Virus record (IMG/VR): IMGVR_UViG_3300032240_001244
Span: 23,182 to 87,181 of that record
Reading direction: 5' to 3' (one strand)
DNA length: 64,000 nt
DNA from: a virus
Below, one piece after another: positions 52,047-60,189 of this stretch. The translations under genes were made by a program, and so were the position numbers. The notes below the pieces were generated by a model that was not told the origin of the DNA, searched no databases, and worked only from the letters and a program-made list of their open reading frames with translations. Position 1 is the stretch's first letter, and each line of letters starts with the position of its first letter.

Positions 52047-52252
52047 GTTGTTTGTATTTGTTTGATTAATAATTCTTTATGGTGTTCTGGAAGGTCTGTA
52101 CATTTAACTGCTTCTTCTCCTTCATATTTACAATCCTCTAGTGCCGCATCTAGATCCCCGTAAATTACTATGTCTCCTGATTCGCTATACTTTGCCACCC
52201 AGTCTGTTGACTTGTTGTAAATAACATAATCTGTTTCAAATAAATTTTTCAT
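52043..52252 (-). CDS. Hypothetical acidic protein, 69 aa
   Basis: Start at ATG 52252, just 14 bases behind a -7 promoter box; longer starts would cross the promoter and terminator. Acidic, with YSESGDIVIYGDLDAALEDC and a helical C-terminal LPEHHKELLIKQI. No family recognised. Confidence 0.68.
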   Translation of the reverse strand: MKNLFETDYVIYNKSTDWVAKYSESGDIVIYGDLDAALEDCKYEGEEAVKCTDLPEHHKELLIKQIQTT

Positions 52253-52265
52253 ACTTTTTATTTTA

Positions 52266-52273
52266 CAAATATA
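52266..52273 (-). promoter_or_regulatory. Possible -7 promoter box on the - strand
   Basis: On the - strand TATATTTG fits TAnnTTTG and ends 13 bases before the ATG at 52252. No TTTG -33 element is present at the right distance, so I rate it lower than others. It directly follows a terminator, which supports a new transcript. Confidence 0.5.
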
Positions 52274-52290
52274 ATAAACTCTTTTTAAAT

Positions 52291-52321
52291 AAAAAAACCC
52301 AGAGCATAGAAATACTCCGGG
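52291..52321 (-). terminator. Rho-independent terminator (- strand)
   Basis: On the - strand CCCGGAG pairs with CTCTGGG (one G-U) around TATTTCTATG-like loop bases and is followed by seven T. It lies about 27 bases after the stop of the gene at 52348. Confidence 0.85.
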
Positions 52322-52347
52322 ATCATTAACCACAATTAAACAGAATC

Positions 52348-52578
52348 TTACATGCCAGCTCTCTGGAAGTACAGCTTCTCCAATACTCTTTGATAGAAAG
52401 CATTGGGAATGAATACGTCATCATCCTCTAGCATGACTAGCTTATCTGGGATAACGAAGTCTAACTTCTCTGTTTTGATCCTGTAAATGCCTGGCATCAT
52501 ATCATTCTTAAATACGTTCTTTCTCTTGAACTTAATACGAGCTGTGCTGTCGTATTTAAAATAAAGATCTTGTACCAT
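52348..52578 (-). CDS. Hypothetical protein, 76 aa
   Basis: Basic, with RIKFKRKNVFKNDMMPGIYR and a VIPDKLVMLEDDDVFIP segment; a helical end YQRVLEKLYFQ. It is the last gene of its transcript, before a strong terminator. Two bases follow the upstream gene. No family recognised. Confidence 0.75.
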   Translation of the reverse strand: MVQDLYFKYDSTARIKFKRKNVFKNDMMPGIYRIKTEKLDFVIPDKLVMLEDDDVFIPNAFYQRVLEKLYFQRAGM

Positions 52579-52580
52579 AG

Positions 52581-52793
52581 TTATTTGTTTTGTTCTTCAT
52601 TATAAATTTTTAAACAATCAGGACATCCTATCTCCTGAACCTCTTCTATCTTAGCCCAGTTCCTACTTAACATAGGAGTATCACATAGTGTTGTACCGTG
52701 GAATCCTGACTTAAATATGTGAGCTGTATTGTTCCATACATTACCTTTGTTTCCAAACATATAGTAATTTTCTTTTAATTCTGATACTTTCAT
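52581..52793 (-). CDS. Hypothetical zinc-binding-like protein, 70 aa
   Basis: Aromatic N-terminal half, then LCDTP and IGCPDCLKI; three cysteines and an AHIFKSGFHG segment may form a metal site. The pattern (W..AH....G...TLCg....nW....ev..iGC..C) recurs in small phage proteins. Function unknown. Confidence 0.72.
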   Translation of the reverse strand: MKVSELKENYYMFGNKGNVWNNTAHIFKSGFHGTTLCDTPMLSRNWAKIEEVQEIGCPDCLKIYNEEQNK

Positions 52794-52805
52794 GATATTT
52801 GTTTT

Positions 52806-53528
52806 TTATTTTGAATAACCTTTGATACCTTTCTTTCTTAGATTGCCTAGAGCTACAGATGCTTTTGATCCTTTCTTCTGAGATCCATGGATCAGTAGAC
52901 CAAAGCTTTTCTTCCCATTGTATGCATGACTGTCATCGTGATCTAACTCCAGTTTAAGTTCCATAGCCTGCTCCTCTGTGAATAAGACCTCTGCATACTT
53001 AAGATTGTTAAGCTCAATCAACTCATCTGATCTACCTCCCTTAGAACTCGTAAGGTTAAAGTTCTCAGGAATAGAATCTTTCCTAGCTAACCAATAAGGA
53101 ATACTCTTGGTGTAAGCATAGAACTTCTTAGTGTCAAACAACCTAGCCACAGCCATCCAAGCATCAAAGTAGATCTGTGAAAAGAAGTCTCCTGATACGT
53201 GAACTCTAACCGTAGTAGCTTTGGGGGGAAGACTGTCTACAATAAGATCAGTCATCTTGCCGACTGTCTTAAGGCTCTTGAGTAGATCATAGTTGTGCCA
53301 CCTAGCAGATCTAGTGTTAGTGTACAATGCTTCTTGTGAAGCAGCAAAGCATCGGAACACTTGGTCTTTACCGTCCTTGATCTTTCCTGTAGATCGATCC
53401 GCGGAAGCCTTACATTCAAATGCAAATGGACAACTGTGCCCTGCTGGAAGTGAGAACGTGTAAATGTCTTTTGAAAGCTTGGCATTTCCCCTGCCAAACT
53501 TTAGCTTGTCATTCTTTTGTTTGTTCAT
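52806..53528 (-). CDS. GP88-family phage protein
   Basis: GNAKLSKDIYTFSLPAGHSC and PFAFECKASAD, then VFRCFAASQEALY and VRVHVSGDFFSQIYFDAWM match the GP88 family of phage proteins first named in mycobacteriophages. Cysteines in GHSCPFAFEC and FRCF could hold a metal or Fe-S cluster. Function is unknown. Its end is Lys/Gly rich. 240 residues; overlaps the upstream gene by 20 bases. Confidence 0.85.
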   Translation of the reverse strand: MNKQKNDKLKFGRGNAKLSKDIYTFSLPAGHSCPFAFECKASADRSTGKIKDGKDQVFRCFAASQEALYTNTRSARWHNYDLLKSLKTVGKMTDLIVDSLPPKATTVRVHVSGDFFSQIYFDAWMAVARLFDTKKFYAYTKSIPYWLARKDSIPENFNLTSSKGGRSDELIELNNLKYAEVLFTEEQAMELKLELDHDDSHAYNGKKSFGLLIHGSQKKGSKASVALGNLRKKGIKGYSK

Positions 53529-53820
53529 ATATGTAGTGGTTTATTCTATCTTCTGCTTTCTTAGCACGGTACCTAAAGTTATCATCGGTATCATATAAGT
53601 TTCTATACACCTTGAGTCCATTCATAACTGTGGTATGATCCTTACCAAGAGCTCTACCTGTTGCTACTTTGTTTAATCCTAATCTATTTAAAGTCTTATA
53701 AAGAGTATGCCTAGCTCTTACGATATCTTCCGTCCTCTTTATCGACAATAACATTTCAGTAGTTATGTCAAACTCTTCTGATATTATCTCAATGATCCTT
53801 TCGAACTGTTCTTGTTTCAT
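53509..53820 (-). CDS. Orphan DnaA domain IV-like DNA-binding protein, 103 aa
   Basis: The segment SIKRTEDIVRARHTLYKTLN is followed by GRALGKDHTTVMNGLK. It matches DnaA domain IV: the basic helix K..R..div.aR...y and the DnaA signature (a/g)r.lGkdHtTV...k, which contacts the DnaA box. No AAA domain is attached. It could bind DnaA boxes in host or phage DNA and act on replication initiation or transcription. Confidence 0.85.
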   Translation of the reverse strand: MKQEQFERIIEIISEEFDITTEMLLSIKRTEDIVRARHTLYKTLNRLGLNKVATGRALGKDHTTVMNGLKVYRNLYDTDDNFRYRAKKAEDRINHYIYEQTKE

Positions 53821-53830
53821 GTTGTTTATT

Positions 53831-54379
53831 TTAATCTATCACAAAGAATGCTGTGAATTTCTCCATGTCTACAGGAGATTCAAACTCACAAGAGATAACA
53901 TCACCAGCCCAAGATCCTACATTAATATCATCATCATCTCTATAATCTCCACCACCTCTGCCATTGCCTGATGACGTTAGGATAGACAAGGGATGGATCT
54001 TCCACCCCTCCTTCCAATCCTGTTCATGTTTATCCCCACAATCAGGAACTTCTAATAAATCTAAGTACATGTTTTTAGTATGGTTTACTATGTACCTAGT
54101 CTGAGGTCCGTCTACAGTAGGATGATCTGAAATATTTTCAAACTCATCCGAAGCCAAGTCGTACAAATTACGGCTATCATCATCAGTAAATAAACCTTGG
54201 TCTGAATAGTCTCCTGTCCATACAATCCTTGTTTTGTGCCAAGAATTTCCAGGAGATAGTAACTGTTGTACTTGTAGCATCTGACCATTGTTGACCCAGG
54301 AATGTTCCATTAGTTTTGCACCGAAAGGATGTACACACTGTTTCTTATCTATTGATGCTGCTATATAATATTGTCCCAT
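53831..54379 (-). CDS. Acidic hypothetical protein with GSWAGD motif, 182 aa
   Basis: Starts MGQYYIAASIDKKQCVHPFG, a pattern of small phage proteins. An acidic DYRDDDDINVGSWAGDVIS segment lies near the C-terminus; the same GSWAGD occurs in the protein at 59121, and GSFAGD in the one at 58459. Cys and His are present (CVHP, PDCGD) but no known domain. 182 residues. Confidence 0.72.
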   Translation of the reverse strand: MGQYYIAASIDKKQCVHPFGAKLMEHSWVNNGQMLQVQQLLSPGNSWHKTRIVWTGDYSDQGLFTDDDSRNLYDLASDEFENISDHPTVDGPQTRYIVNHTKNMYLDLLEVPDCGDKHEQDWKEGWKIHPLSILTSSGNGRGGGDYRDDDDINVGSWAGDVISCEFESPVDMEKFTAFFVID

Positions 54380-54381
54380 AG

Positions 54382-54732
54382 TTATTGATTATTTGATTCT
54401 TCTGTATTCTTATTGATAAATTTAGTTACAGCATTGTCAACTATAGTTTCTATTTCATAGCTGTCAAAAGATACATCTGATATAGAAATCTCTACGTTAT
54501 TTCCGCTGACATCAGCGTCTATTTCAAAATCACTAATAACGTCTCTTCCGTTTCGATCAAGTTCTGATACTATCTCATGTACAATATCACTAATCACATT
54601 GTCTGATATAGTAGATGATTCTACTTCATCTATCTCTTCGATCATAGTAATCACCTCAGATACATTGATGAATACATTACTTGCTACTGTTCCTGCTGAT
54701 TTAAGTTTCTCAATTAATTCTTGCTTTTTCAT
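54382..54732 (-). CDS. Very acidic hypothetical protein, 116 aa
   Basis: Repeated Asp/Glu/Ser/Ile/Val residues in amphipathic patterns (VITMIEEIDEVESSTISDNVI, EISISDVSFDSYEIETIVDN). Extremely acidic proteins in phage early regions can mimic DNA. That is a speculation from composition only. Overlaps its upstream neighbour by 23 bases. Confidence 0.7.
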   Translation of the reverse strand: MKKQELIEKLKSAGTVASNVFINVSEVITMIEEIDEVESSTISDNVISDIVHEIVSELDRNGRDVISDFEIDADVSGNNVEISISDVSFDSYEIETIVDNAVTKFINKNTEESNNQ

Positions 54733-54913
54733 TTTCTATTTGTTTTATTGTTTGATAATTGTTTCTTACAAAGTCTACTAACTCTTTTAAAGTATTGGCA
54801 TTGGATAGTTTATACACTCCTTCCCTCCATGGGAACTCCTGTTCAAATATCCAATTCAGTAAGTCGTAGTCATCTAAATGACTTATGCTTGATCTCTTTG
54901 ACATGTTACCCAA
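54710..54913 (-). CDS. Hypothetical protein, 67 aa
   Basis: Helical, with a LLNWIFEQEFPWREG segment. The first in-frame ATG is used; a second at residue 4 is possible. Overlaps both neighbours by a few bases. No family recognised. Confidence 0.68.
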   Translation of the reverse strand: MGNMSKRSSISHLDDYDLLNWIFEQEFPWREGVYKLSNANTLKELVDFVRNNYQTIKQIENEKARIN

Positions 54914-55301
54914 ATATTATTTCGTTATAAAATACTTGCTGAATAATTACGTCTGCTGTGTCTGCATCATCATTCTCATTTATCATATCCATAAGATGTT
55001 TGACTGGAGCCTTGCACACTTTCTCATGTACATCTTTGATACTTATTGTGGAGTTCATATCTCCCTCACCTTCCTCATCTACTAGAGTAAGAGTCTTACC
55101 CATTCTTAACATCTCCATTAAAACATCCTCAAAGCATATAAACATTCCTGGGCTTTCTTTACCTAGTTTTGTCTTAGCATCACTGTAATCGTCATCTGAG
55201 AAGTCCAGACTAAGACCATAGCTTGACATATAATCTAGCCCATTACATAGTGCATTGTGAAAATACTCTTCTGATTCTTGTGGTGTTAAATTGATTTCCA
55301 T
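54906..55301 (-). CDS. Acidic hypothetical protein, 131 aa
   Basis: Acidic, helical, with LDFSDDDYSDAKTKL and TLVDEEGEGDMNSTIS. No cysteine motif or family. Overlaps the next gene by eight bases. Confidence 0.7.
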   Translation of the reverse strand: MEINLTPQESEEYFHNALCNGLDYMSSYGLSLDFSDDDYSDAKTKLGKESPGMFICFEDVLMEMLRMGKTLTLVDEEGEGDMNSTISIKDVHEKVCKAPVKHLMDMINENDDADTADVIIQQVFYNEIIFG

Positions 55302-55312
55302 AAATGTTTGTT

Positions 55313-55519
55313 TTATATTTTATTATTTCCAAATGTATCCCAATCCTGAGCCTCTTCATCAGCAGACATTTTATTATCAGCACCATCTGAATTGTTGATC
55401 TCAGTAAATATAGAATCTATTCTTTTTAAATCATCCTCGGAAGCATATCCAGAATCTTCATAAATAGTAAGCAGTTCACAGGCTTCATTTAATAATCTTT
55501 CAAGTTGATCTTTTTTCAT
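55313..55519 (-). CDS. Acidic hypothetical protein, 68 aa
   Basis: Helical N-terminal half (DQLERLLNEACELLTIYEDS) and an acidic end. GTTATG start context. No family recognised. Confidence 0.7.
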   Translation of the reverse strand: MKKDQLERLLNEACELLTIYEDSGYASEDDLKRIDSIFTEINNSDGADNKMSADEEAQDWDTFGNNKI

Positions 55520-55536
55520 AACATTTTTTTTGTTTA

Positions 55537-55737
55537 TTAATAGTCATCTTCTAAACGTTCTCCTGCGTAGGATTCATCAAAGTATCTATCCTTTCTATAT
55601 GGATAGTTGTTCTCGTAACAATCATCGCAGTAATATCCTGTTGGATATCCGTATGCATCTTTTCTTAATTCTACATACGCTTCTTCCTTGGTTGTCTCAC
55701 AACCTCTACATGGGATTTCATTCTTCTGGTGGTTCAT
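55537..55737 (-). CDS. Small zinc-finger protein, 66 aa
   Basis: CRGC near the N-terminus and CDDCYE (about 36-41) make a four-cysteine zinc site, followed by a Tyr/Arg-rich, acidic tail (YRKDRYFDESY). Overlaps the upstream gene by 20 bases. May bind nucleic acid or protein. Confidence 0.74.
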   Translation of the reverse strand: MNHQKNEIPCRGCETTKEEAYVELRKDAYGYPTGYYCDDCYENNYPYRKDRYFDESYAGERLEDDY

Positions 55738-55990
55738 TGTAGTTTTGTTTTAATAACATATTTTTTCTACCTTGCCTAAGGTGGTATGTTACTGCTTTTA
55801 AATCTTTAGGCATCATCTCTGAATTTATATGGTCGGGACATTCTATCACCATATTATTCCTACAGAAGGATGCAAGGTCATCTTCTGTTACAACAATTAG
55901 ATCGGACTCTCTTAGCGAGGTTACTTCACTCTCTACCTGTTTTGTAATGATGAAGTATCTATTGTTCAGTACTTTTCTTAGAGTTATCAT
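55718..55990 (-). CDS. Hypothetical protein, 90 aa
   Basis: Alpha/beta, with MITLRKVLNNRYFIITKQV and a VIECPDHI segment. Overlaps both neighbours by a few bases. No family recognised. Confidence 0.7.
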   Translation of the reverse strand: MITLRKVLNNRYFIITKQVESEVTSLRESDLIVVTEDDLASFCRNNMVIECPDHINSEMMPKDLKAVTYHLRQGRKNMLLKQNYNEPPEE

Positions 55991-56253
55991 TCGTAATCGT
56001 TTATGTCATAATAGTGAATGGAGTGGTACGCTACTAAAGAAACAACTGTTTCATCTAATATCCATCTGCTTATTGATTTTAAAAACTCCTCTTTAGAATG
56101 ACAAGGGTAGTCTACTGATGATCCGTCTTTATGTTTAATGCAAATTCTAGCCATATTGTAATCCGGAATGTACCCAGTAAGTCTAGCGGTTCTATACTCA
56201 TCTTCCGTATCAAAGTCAAATATTGGATCAGGAATTAATAGTTTGTTTAGCAT
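55987..56253 (-). CDS. Hypothetical protein, 88 aa
   Basis: FDFDTEDEYRTARLTGYIPD and a HSKEEFLKSISRWILDE segment; no family. The start overlaps the end of the gene at 56228 by 26 bases. Confidence 0.7.
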   Translation of the reverse strand: MLNKLLIPDPIFDFDTEDEYRTARLTGYIPDYNMARICIKHKDGSSVDYPCHSKEEFLKSISRWILDETVVSLVAYHSIHYYDINDYE

Positions 56254-56830
56254 CTTTATTTATTTTATAGTTAACAATAGACTCTGCTTCTTTCATACAA
56301 TCTCCTCCATAATAGCCCCAACAAGAATCTATCTCTTCTCTATGTTCATGACCATGATCACAAGTACATACTTCATATATCCTGTATCCATACACATCTC
56401 CTGTAAGATATTGATCATAAGTTTCCACTTCTCCTTTCAAATAACCTTCAACGCGTTCCTTTAATTTCTGTGTAACAATTTTACCACCGTACTCTTTTAA
56501 CATTTTATCTTTTGAAATAAAGATAAAACCAATTTGTCCACTATCCCAACTACAAGCAAAAGGTGCAGTACTCATTGTTATTCCACCGTGGTCGTAAAGA
56601 TACAGAGGTAGGATAACACCTGCGTTTTCATTCTTAATGATTGCTTTTTCCATTTCTTCCCACCCATCGTAATCGCTGTGTCTGTAATCATGCTTGTCTC
56701 CTAGATTATATCTACGATGAAAGCAAACCATTGTACCAAGATTATCCCATTCTCTTGGAGATTCTGGATCGCTGTCTGGGACGATTTCTATTTCGTACTT
56801 TCCTATACGTTTTGTTTCTATGGCTTCCAT
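56228..56830 (-). CDS. Conserved phage/plasmid protein, 200 aa
   Basis: The SPREWDNLGTMVCFHRRYNLGD segment and the ILPLYLYDHGGITMSTAPFAC region are typical of a hypothetical family that recurs in phages and mobile elements. CSWDSGQIGFIF and a late CGYRIY...SCWGYYG segment complete the pattern. Function is unknown. GTTATG start context; it begins about 25 bases after the terminator at 56853. Confidence 0.85.
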   Translation of the reverse strand: MEAIETKRIGKYEIEIVPDSDPESPREWDNLGTMVCFHRRYNLGDKHDYRHSDYDGWEEMEKAIIKNENAGVILPLYLYDHGGITMSTAPFACSWDSGQIGFIFISKDKMLKEYGGKIVTQKLKERVEGYLKGEVETYDQYLTGDVYGYRIYEVCTCDHGHEHREEIDSCWGYYGGDCMKEAESIVNYKINKDAKQTINS

Positions 56831-56852
56831 AACTAATTTTTAAATGTGATAA

Positions 56853-56885
56853 TAAAAAAGGGGACAAGATTACTCCTGCCCCCTT
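56853..56885 (-). terminator. Rho-independent terminator (- strand)
   Basis: On the - strand AAGGGG...CA pairs with TG...CCCCTT around an A/T-containing loop, then six T follow. It lies about 20 bases after the stop of the gene at 56907. Confidence 0.8.
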
Positions 56886-56906
56886 ACAAACAACCAACCA
56901 ACTAAA

Positions 56907-57200
56907 CTAGTCAAACACTCTTGAGATAGTTTGGTCCAAAGGATTGTACTCTACCTGATTGTAGGAATGATAGGTTCCTTTCTCAAACACCATCCTATCA
57001 TGTTCGTCGTGGGTAAGAACACCCATCTCGCTCAACATGAAGGTGATACTGTCTGCTGTTGCTTCATACTCGATCTCTTTCTTTGAGTCAAGGATGTGCT
57101 TGATCATCTGTCCTGTTACTGCTGAAACGTGTTCACCTTCACCAAGGCATAAACGTTTTGCTGTCTTAGCTGTCTTCTTGCTTGCATTTTTCTTTGCCAT
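56907..57200 (-). CDS. Hypothetical protein with basic N-terminus, 97 aa
   Basis: The first 18 residues are basic (KKNASKKTAKTAKRL), possibly DNA- or RNA-binding. Then GEHVSAVTGQMIKHIL and an acidic beta C-terminus. It has its own promoter (57227-57258) and terminator, so it is a single-gene transcript, perhaps made in quantity. No family recognised. Confidence 0.75.
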   Translation of the reverse strand: MAKKNASKKTAKTAKRLCLGEGEHVSAVTGQMIKHILDSKKEIEYEATADSITFMLSEMGVLTHDEHDRMVFEKGTYHSYNQVEYNPLDQTISRVFD

Positions 57201-57226
57201 TTTTGTTTGATTTTGATTGTTAAAAA

Positions 57227-57258
57227 CAAAGTTAATAAATAAATTTTAATCTTTCAAA
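57227..57258 (-). promoter_or_regulatory. Bacteroidota-type promoter for 57200 (- strand)
   Basis: On the - strand TTTG (57255-57258) and TAACTTTG (57227-57234) with a 20-base spacer match the -33/-7 pattern; ATG 57200 follows 27 bases later. Confidence 0.7.
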
Positions 57259-57689
57259 TTATTAAATTCTAATTCTGAATCTAAGTCCCACTCTTTCATT
57301 GGTCTCAAAAGGGATAGATCAAATTCAGCCTCAGCTATATCCCAGTTATCATTCTCGTCACACATCTTAAAAAATAAATATTCACCACATATATAAATAC
57401 CTTCTGAATAAGGATTGAATGTACAGTCCTCATCAAACATGGATTCTTCTGAATCAGTATACACGACTAACTCTGCTTCTACAGGATACTTTACCTTGAT
57501 ACCGATACCTTCCGAGTTCCTACTGTCTTCACTTGTGGTGAATTCTATGTACTTTTTAATCTGAGATACGTCATAGTCACTTAGAACTATCACTACGCCT
57601 TTAGGTCTGTAACTCCATGAGTCTTCCTTAGATAGATACGGAGTTTCAAGTATAGCGTAGAAATACTTAGGTTCCTTTCTTCTTCCCAT
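57246..57689 (-). CDS. Acidic hypothetical protein, 147 aa
   Basis: Start placed at ATG 57689; a longer ORF would overlap the upstream gene by about 100 bases. Beta-rich and acidic (FMDEDCTFNPYSEGIYICGE). Begins GRRKEPKYFYAILETPYLS. No family recognised. Its C-terminal coding end overlaps the promoter -33 element of the next gene. Confidence 0.7.
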   Translation of the reverse strand: MGRRKEPKYFYAILETPYLSKEDSWSYRPKGVVIVLSDYDVSQIKKYIEFTTSEDSRNSEGIGIKVKYPVEAELVVYTDSEESMFDEDCTFNPYSEGIYICGEYLFFKMCDENDNWDIAEAEFDLSLLRPMKEWDLDSELEFNNLKD

Positions 57690-57693
57690 ATTA

Positions 57694-58440
57694 CTAGGTT
57701 TCAGAATACATAAGAGATAGATACTGTTCCTTACTGAGATGATACGGAGTAGTCTTAGTAGAGTCAGGACCTTCCTTAGCAATGATGATATCACCTTGGC
57801 GATAGATCTTCTCTGGATTCTTTATGTCAATCCGGATAGTCCAAGCTATACCTTTGACAGCATCATACTCTTTATTATCATCCCACTGCCTGAACCCTGA
57901 TTTAAGAGCCTGCTCCTCAGGTACATAGATCCAATACTCACGCTGAGTAGAAGTACACCAACATCTTACTGCAATGTAATTAGTCCGAGCCCTCCACCTA
58001 GATACGTTCTGATCATCTGTATCTTTGTACAACTCATTAGGATCAATAGAGTACAACTCATACACATCCTCGAACTCATACTCATAAGGATCATTCTTCT
58101 CATCCCATCTCATCCTCTTCTTCTTGATAACCTGCTTGTCAAGTAGCTTAGGATTAGCAGCCTTGAACAATTCAATAACTCCTATACAATCGAAGTACAA
58201 CCTACGCATCTCTGCGTTCTTCTGTTCGAAGGCTTCCTTTGTGGTGATGGGAGTAATCTCATCCCACATCTCTTGCATGAACTCACCAAAGTCTTTCAAT
58301 GCTTCTGACTTGATGACTGCCCTACGAAAATGTTCATAGGATGGGAACTTTGTTTTCCATAGACGCATTGCGTGATCCAGCGTCATGTTAGGCATACCTG
58401 ATACGGTATAGCTTGCTGTCTTAAAATCGAACTGTTTCAT
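57694..58440 (-). CDS. Conserved hypothetical protein, 248 aa
   Basis: No known motif, but a typical layout: basic helical N-terminus (MRLWKTKFPSYEHFRRAVIK), central KKKRMRWDEKNDPYEYEFED, then a beta C-terminal part with YIAVRCWCTSTQREYWIYVP. The final part RQGDIIIAKEGPDS is a barrel-like strand pair. Probably a phage early protein conserved in related phages. Confidence 0.72.
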   Translation of the reverse strand: MKQFDFKTASYTVSGMPNMTLDHAMRLWKTKFPSYEHFRRAVIKSEALKDFGEFMQEMWDEITPITTKEAFEQKNAEMRRLYFDCIGVIELFKAANPKLLDKQVIKKKRMRWDEKNDPYEYEFEDVYELYSIDPNELYKDTDDQNVSRWRARTNYIAVRCWCTSTQREYWIYVPEEQALKSGFRQWDDNKEYDAVKGIAWTIRIDIKNPEKIYRQGDIIIAKEGPDSTKTTPYHLSKEQYLSLMYSET

Positions 58441-58458
58441 TTGCTTTTGTTTTGTGGT

Positions 58459-59124
58459 TTATAATTGAATGTTAATTTCTTTATCGTCTTCTACGTACTT
58501 GCTGTATATAAGCTCTGTTATTACATGATATGGATTACCGTCTTCATCAACACTGAGGTCTTCTCTTCTGACAGGAGCTTCATTTATCCACAAGTCCCTT
58601 ACCTCATCTAGATCATCAAACAGTTGATTAGCAATCTCTCTCAAAGCTTTAGCAGACTTACTTTCAAAATTTATATGTTCTTTCACAACAGGTCCGTTTG
58701 TTATAGACAGTCTTACTGATGCATCGATATCGTCATCATATCCTGACATATCTACCTCTATTGTATCAAACCATAGATCCTTTGGTATTGTAAGTATTAA
58801 AGGTTTCCTGAACTTGTAAGTGAATTCCTGCTGGTCTTCATATGAGTCATTACCTATGAATGCTTTTTTCTCTACATCATATACAACTTCACCGTTAGTA
58901 TTGAAGTCTCCTGCAAAAGATCCATACCCTATCTGGTCTCCTATATAATCTATAAGGTCGTAAGTCCCATCTTTTTTATTCCAATCTATATCAGTATCTT
59001 TCTCATCAACATATAGAGAGAAAGATCCCTCATCATTACCTCCTTCCCATGTGATCCTGATTTCCTTTGCTCCTTCGGATAACAGCTTAGTTAAATACTT
59101 TTTTGCTTTTTGTTTCTGTGTCAT
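58459..59124 (-). CDS. Acidic protein, tandem paralogue 2, 221 aa
   Basis: REIRITWEGGND-type motif (EIRITWEGGNDEGSFSLYVD) near 18-37, GYGSFAGD near 66 and acidic beta strands, all shared with the gene at 59121. The first ten residues are basic. The repetition of fold in two neighbouring genes shows a tandem duplication. Function unknown; the acidic beta surface may bind partners. Four-base overlap with its paralogue. Confidence 0.75.
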   Translation of the reverse strand: MTQKQKAKKYLTKLLSEGAKEIRITWEGGNDEGSFSLYVDEKDTDIDWNKKDGTYDLIDYIGDQIGYGSFAGDFNTNGEVVYDVEKKAFIGNDSYEDQQEFTYKFRKPLILTIPKDLWFDTIEVDMSGYDDDIDASVRLSITNGPVVKEHINFESKSAKALREIANQLFDDLDEVRDLWINEAPVRREDLSVDEDGNPYHVITELIYSKYVEDDKEINIQL

Positions 59125-59801
59125 TGTTCTTCATTTATTGTTATGTGATATGGTTGATATTCTGTATTGTTGTAAGTAAAATCTATGCTGTCAATAATAA
59201 ACACTAGACTATCTCCATCTTCTTCAAAATCATCTCTAGCTATCATCCAATCATTATACACCCATCCTATCTCTTCATTTTTACAAGCCTCGTCTGTTTC
59301 TAGAAGGTGGGATACTGACTCTCTGATATAATTCTCCATATCCTCTTCAACCTTACTATGCTCTGGAAATACTGGTCCATTGTCTATTACGAATCTGGCG
59401 CTAGCCGTGAACTCTCCCCAACAAAAAGTTCCTTCAGTAGTTATATTAAAAAAGTCAAAATTTAAAAGCTTGGGAACTTTTACCTCAATAGATATGTCCA
59501 CCAAACATCCGCCATCTGACGTGGTGTCTTTGCCCTCACCAATGAATGCTCCCTCATCTTTATTATAATATACAGCTCCATCGGCAAAGTAATCACCAGC
59601 CCAAGATCCATAGTCAATAGTATTAGCTATAATATCTATAACGTTATCAGCCAATAGATCTCCATGGTTACCCTGTTCACCATCTACATAAAGATCATAA
59701 CCTCCTGAATCATTACCTCCTTCCCAAGTTACTTTAATCTCTCTACCTTCTGCTGCTATGGCATCAAGCCTCTGTCGCAGACTTAATTGTTTGTCCTTCA
59801 T
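59121..59801 (-). CDS. Acidic protein, tandem paralogue 1, 226 aa
   Basis: EIKVTWEGGNDSGGYDLYVD and YGSWAGDYFADG match the gene at 58459 with the same spacing; the central cysteines (GGCLVD, TFCWGE) are specific to this copy. All-beta, acidic. Overlaps the DUF6915 gene by 38 bases. A family with this EGGND plus GS(W/F)AGD pattern is not known to me. Confidence 0.75.
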   Translation of the reverse strand: MKDKQLSLRQRLDAIAAEGREIKVTWEGGNDSGGYDLYVDGEQGNHGDLLADNVIDIIANTIDYGSWAGDYFADGAVYYNKDEGAFIGEGKDTTSDGGCLVDISIEVKVPKLLNFDFFNITTEGTFCWGEFTASARFVIDNGPVFPEHSKVEEDMENYIRESVSHLLETDEACKNEEIGWVYNDWMIARDDFEEDGDSLVFIIDSIDFTYNNTEYQPYHITINEEQ

Positions 59802-60177
59802 TTTCTTTTTGTTTTAATTCTTCTAAATCTAATTCCTTTCTTACCTTCCTAGATTCATCTGCCTTCATCATCCATGGTTGGACTTGAAGATGTTTGAGCC
59901 AGTCTTCTATGGTAGGGACAAAGCCACAGTCCTCATAGATATGATCGTAGGCAATCTGTCTTACCTCTACCATCTTACCTTCTGAGTTAGTAACATAATC
60001 TCCGAAGACTTGCTCAGCTAAGAGCATCCCGAAAGAGTTATGCAAGATAGCACGATGCTTGAACATAGGCATGTTACCTTTAGTTGAATCGAACCATCTA
60101 TGAATAGCAATGTAATCTTTAATCTCGCCGCCATACTTCCTCACTGAGGATCGGGCATGCAGTAGTGGTGTACCCAT
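59764..60177 (-). CDS. DUF6915-like protein
   Basis: HARSSVRKYGGEIKDYIAIH and RWFDSTKGNMPMFKHRAILHN then HIYEDCGFVPTIEDWLKHLQ match DUF6915, a family seen in phages and bacteria with conserved His residues (H-x-R-x-x...H...D..K...HR...H). These could form a metal site. Function unknown. Ends with a charged coil. Confidence 0.82.
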   Translation of the reverse strand: MGTPLLHARSSVRKYGGEIKDYIAIHRWFDSTKGNMPMFKHRAILHNSFGMLLAEQVFGDYVTNSEGKMVEVRQIAYDHIYEDCGFVPTIEDWLKHLQVQPWMMKADESRKVRKELDLEELKQKENEGQTIKSATEA

Positions 60178-60189
60178 TGTGATTTGTTT

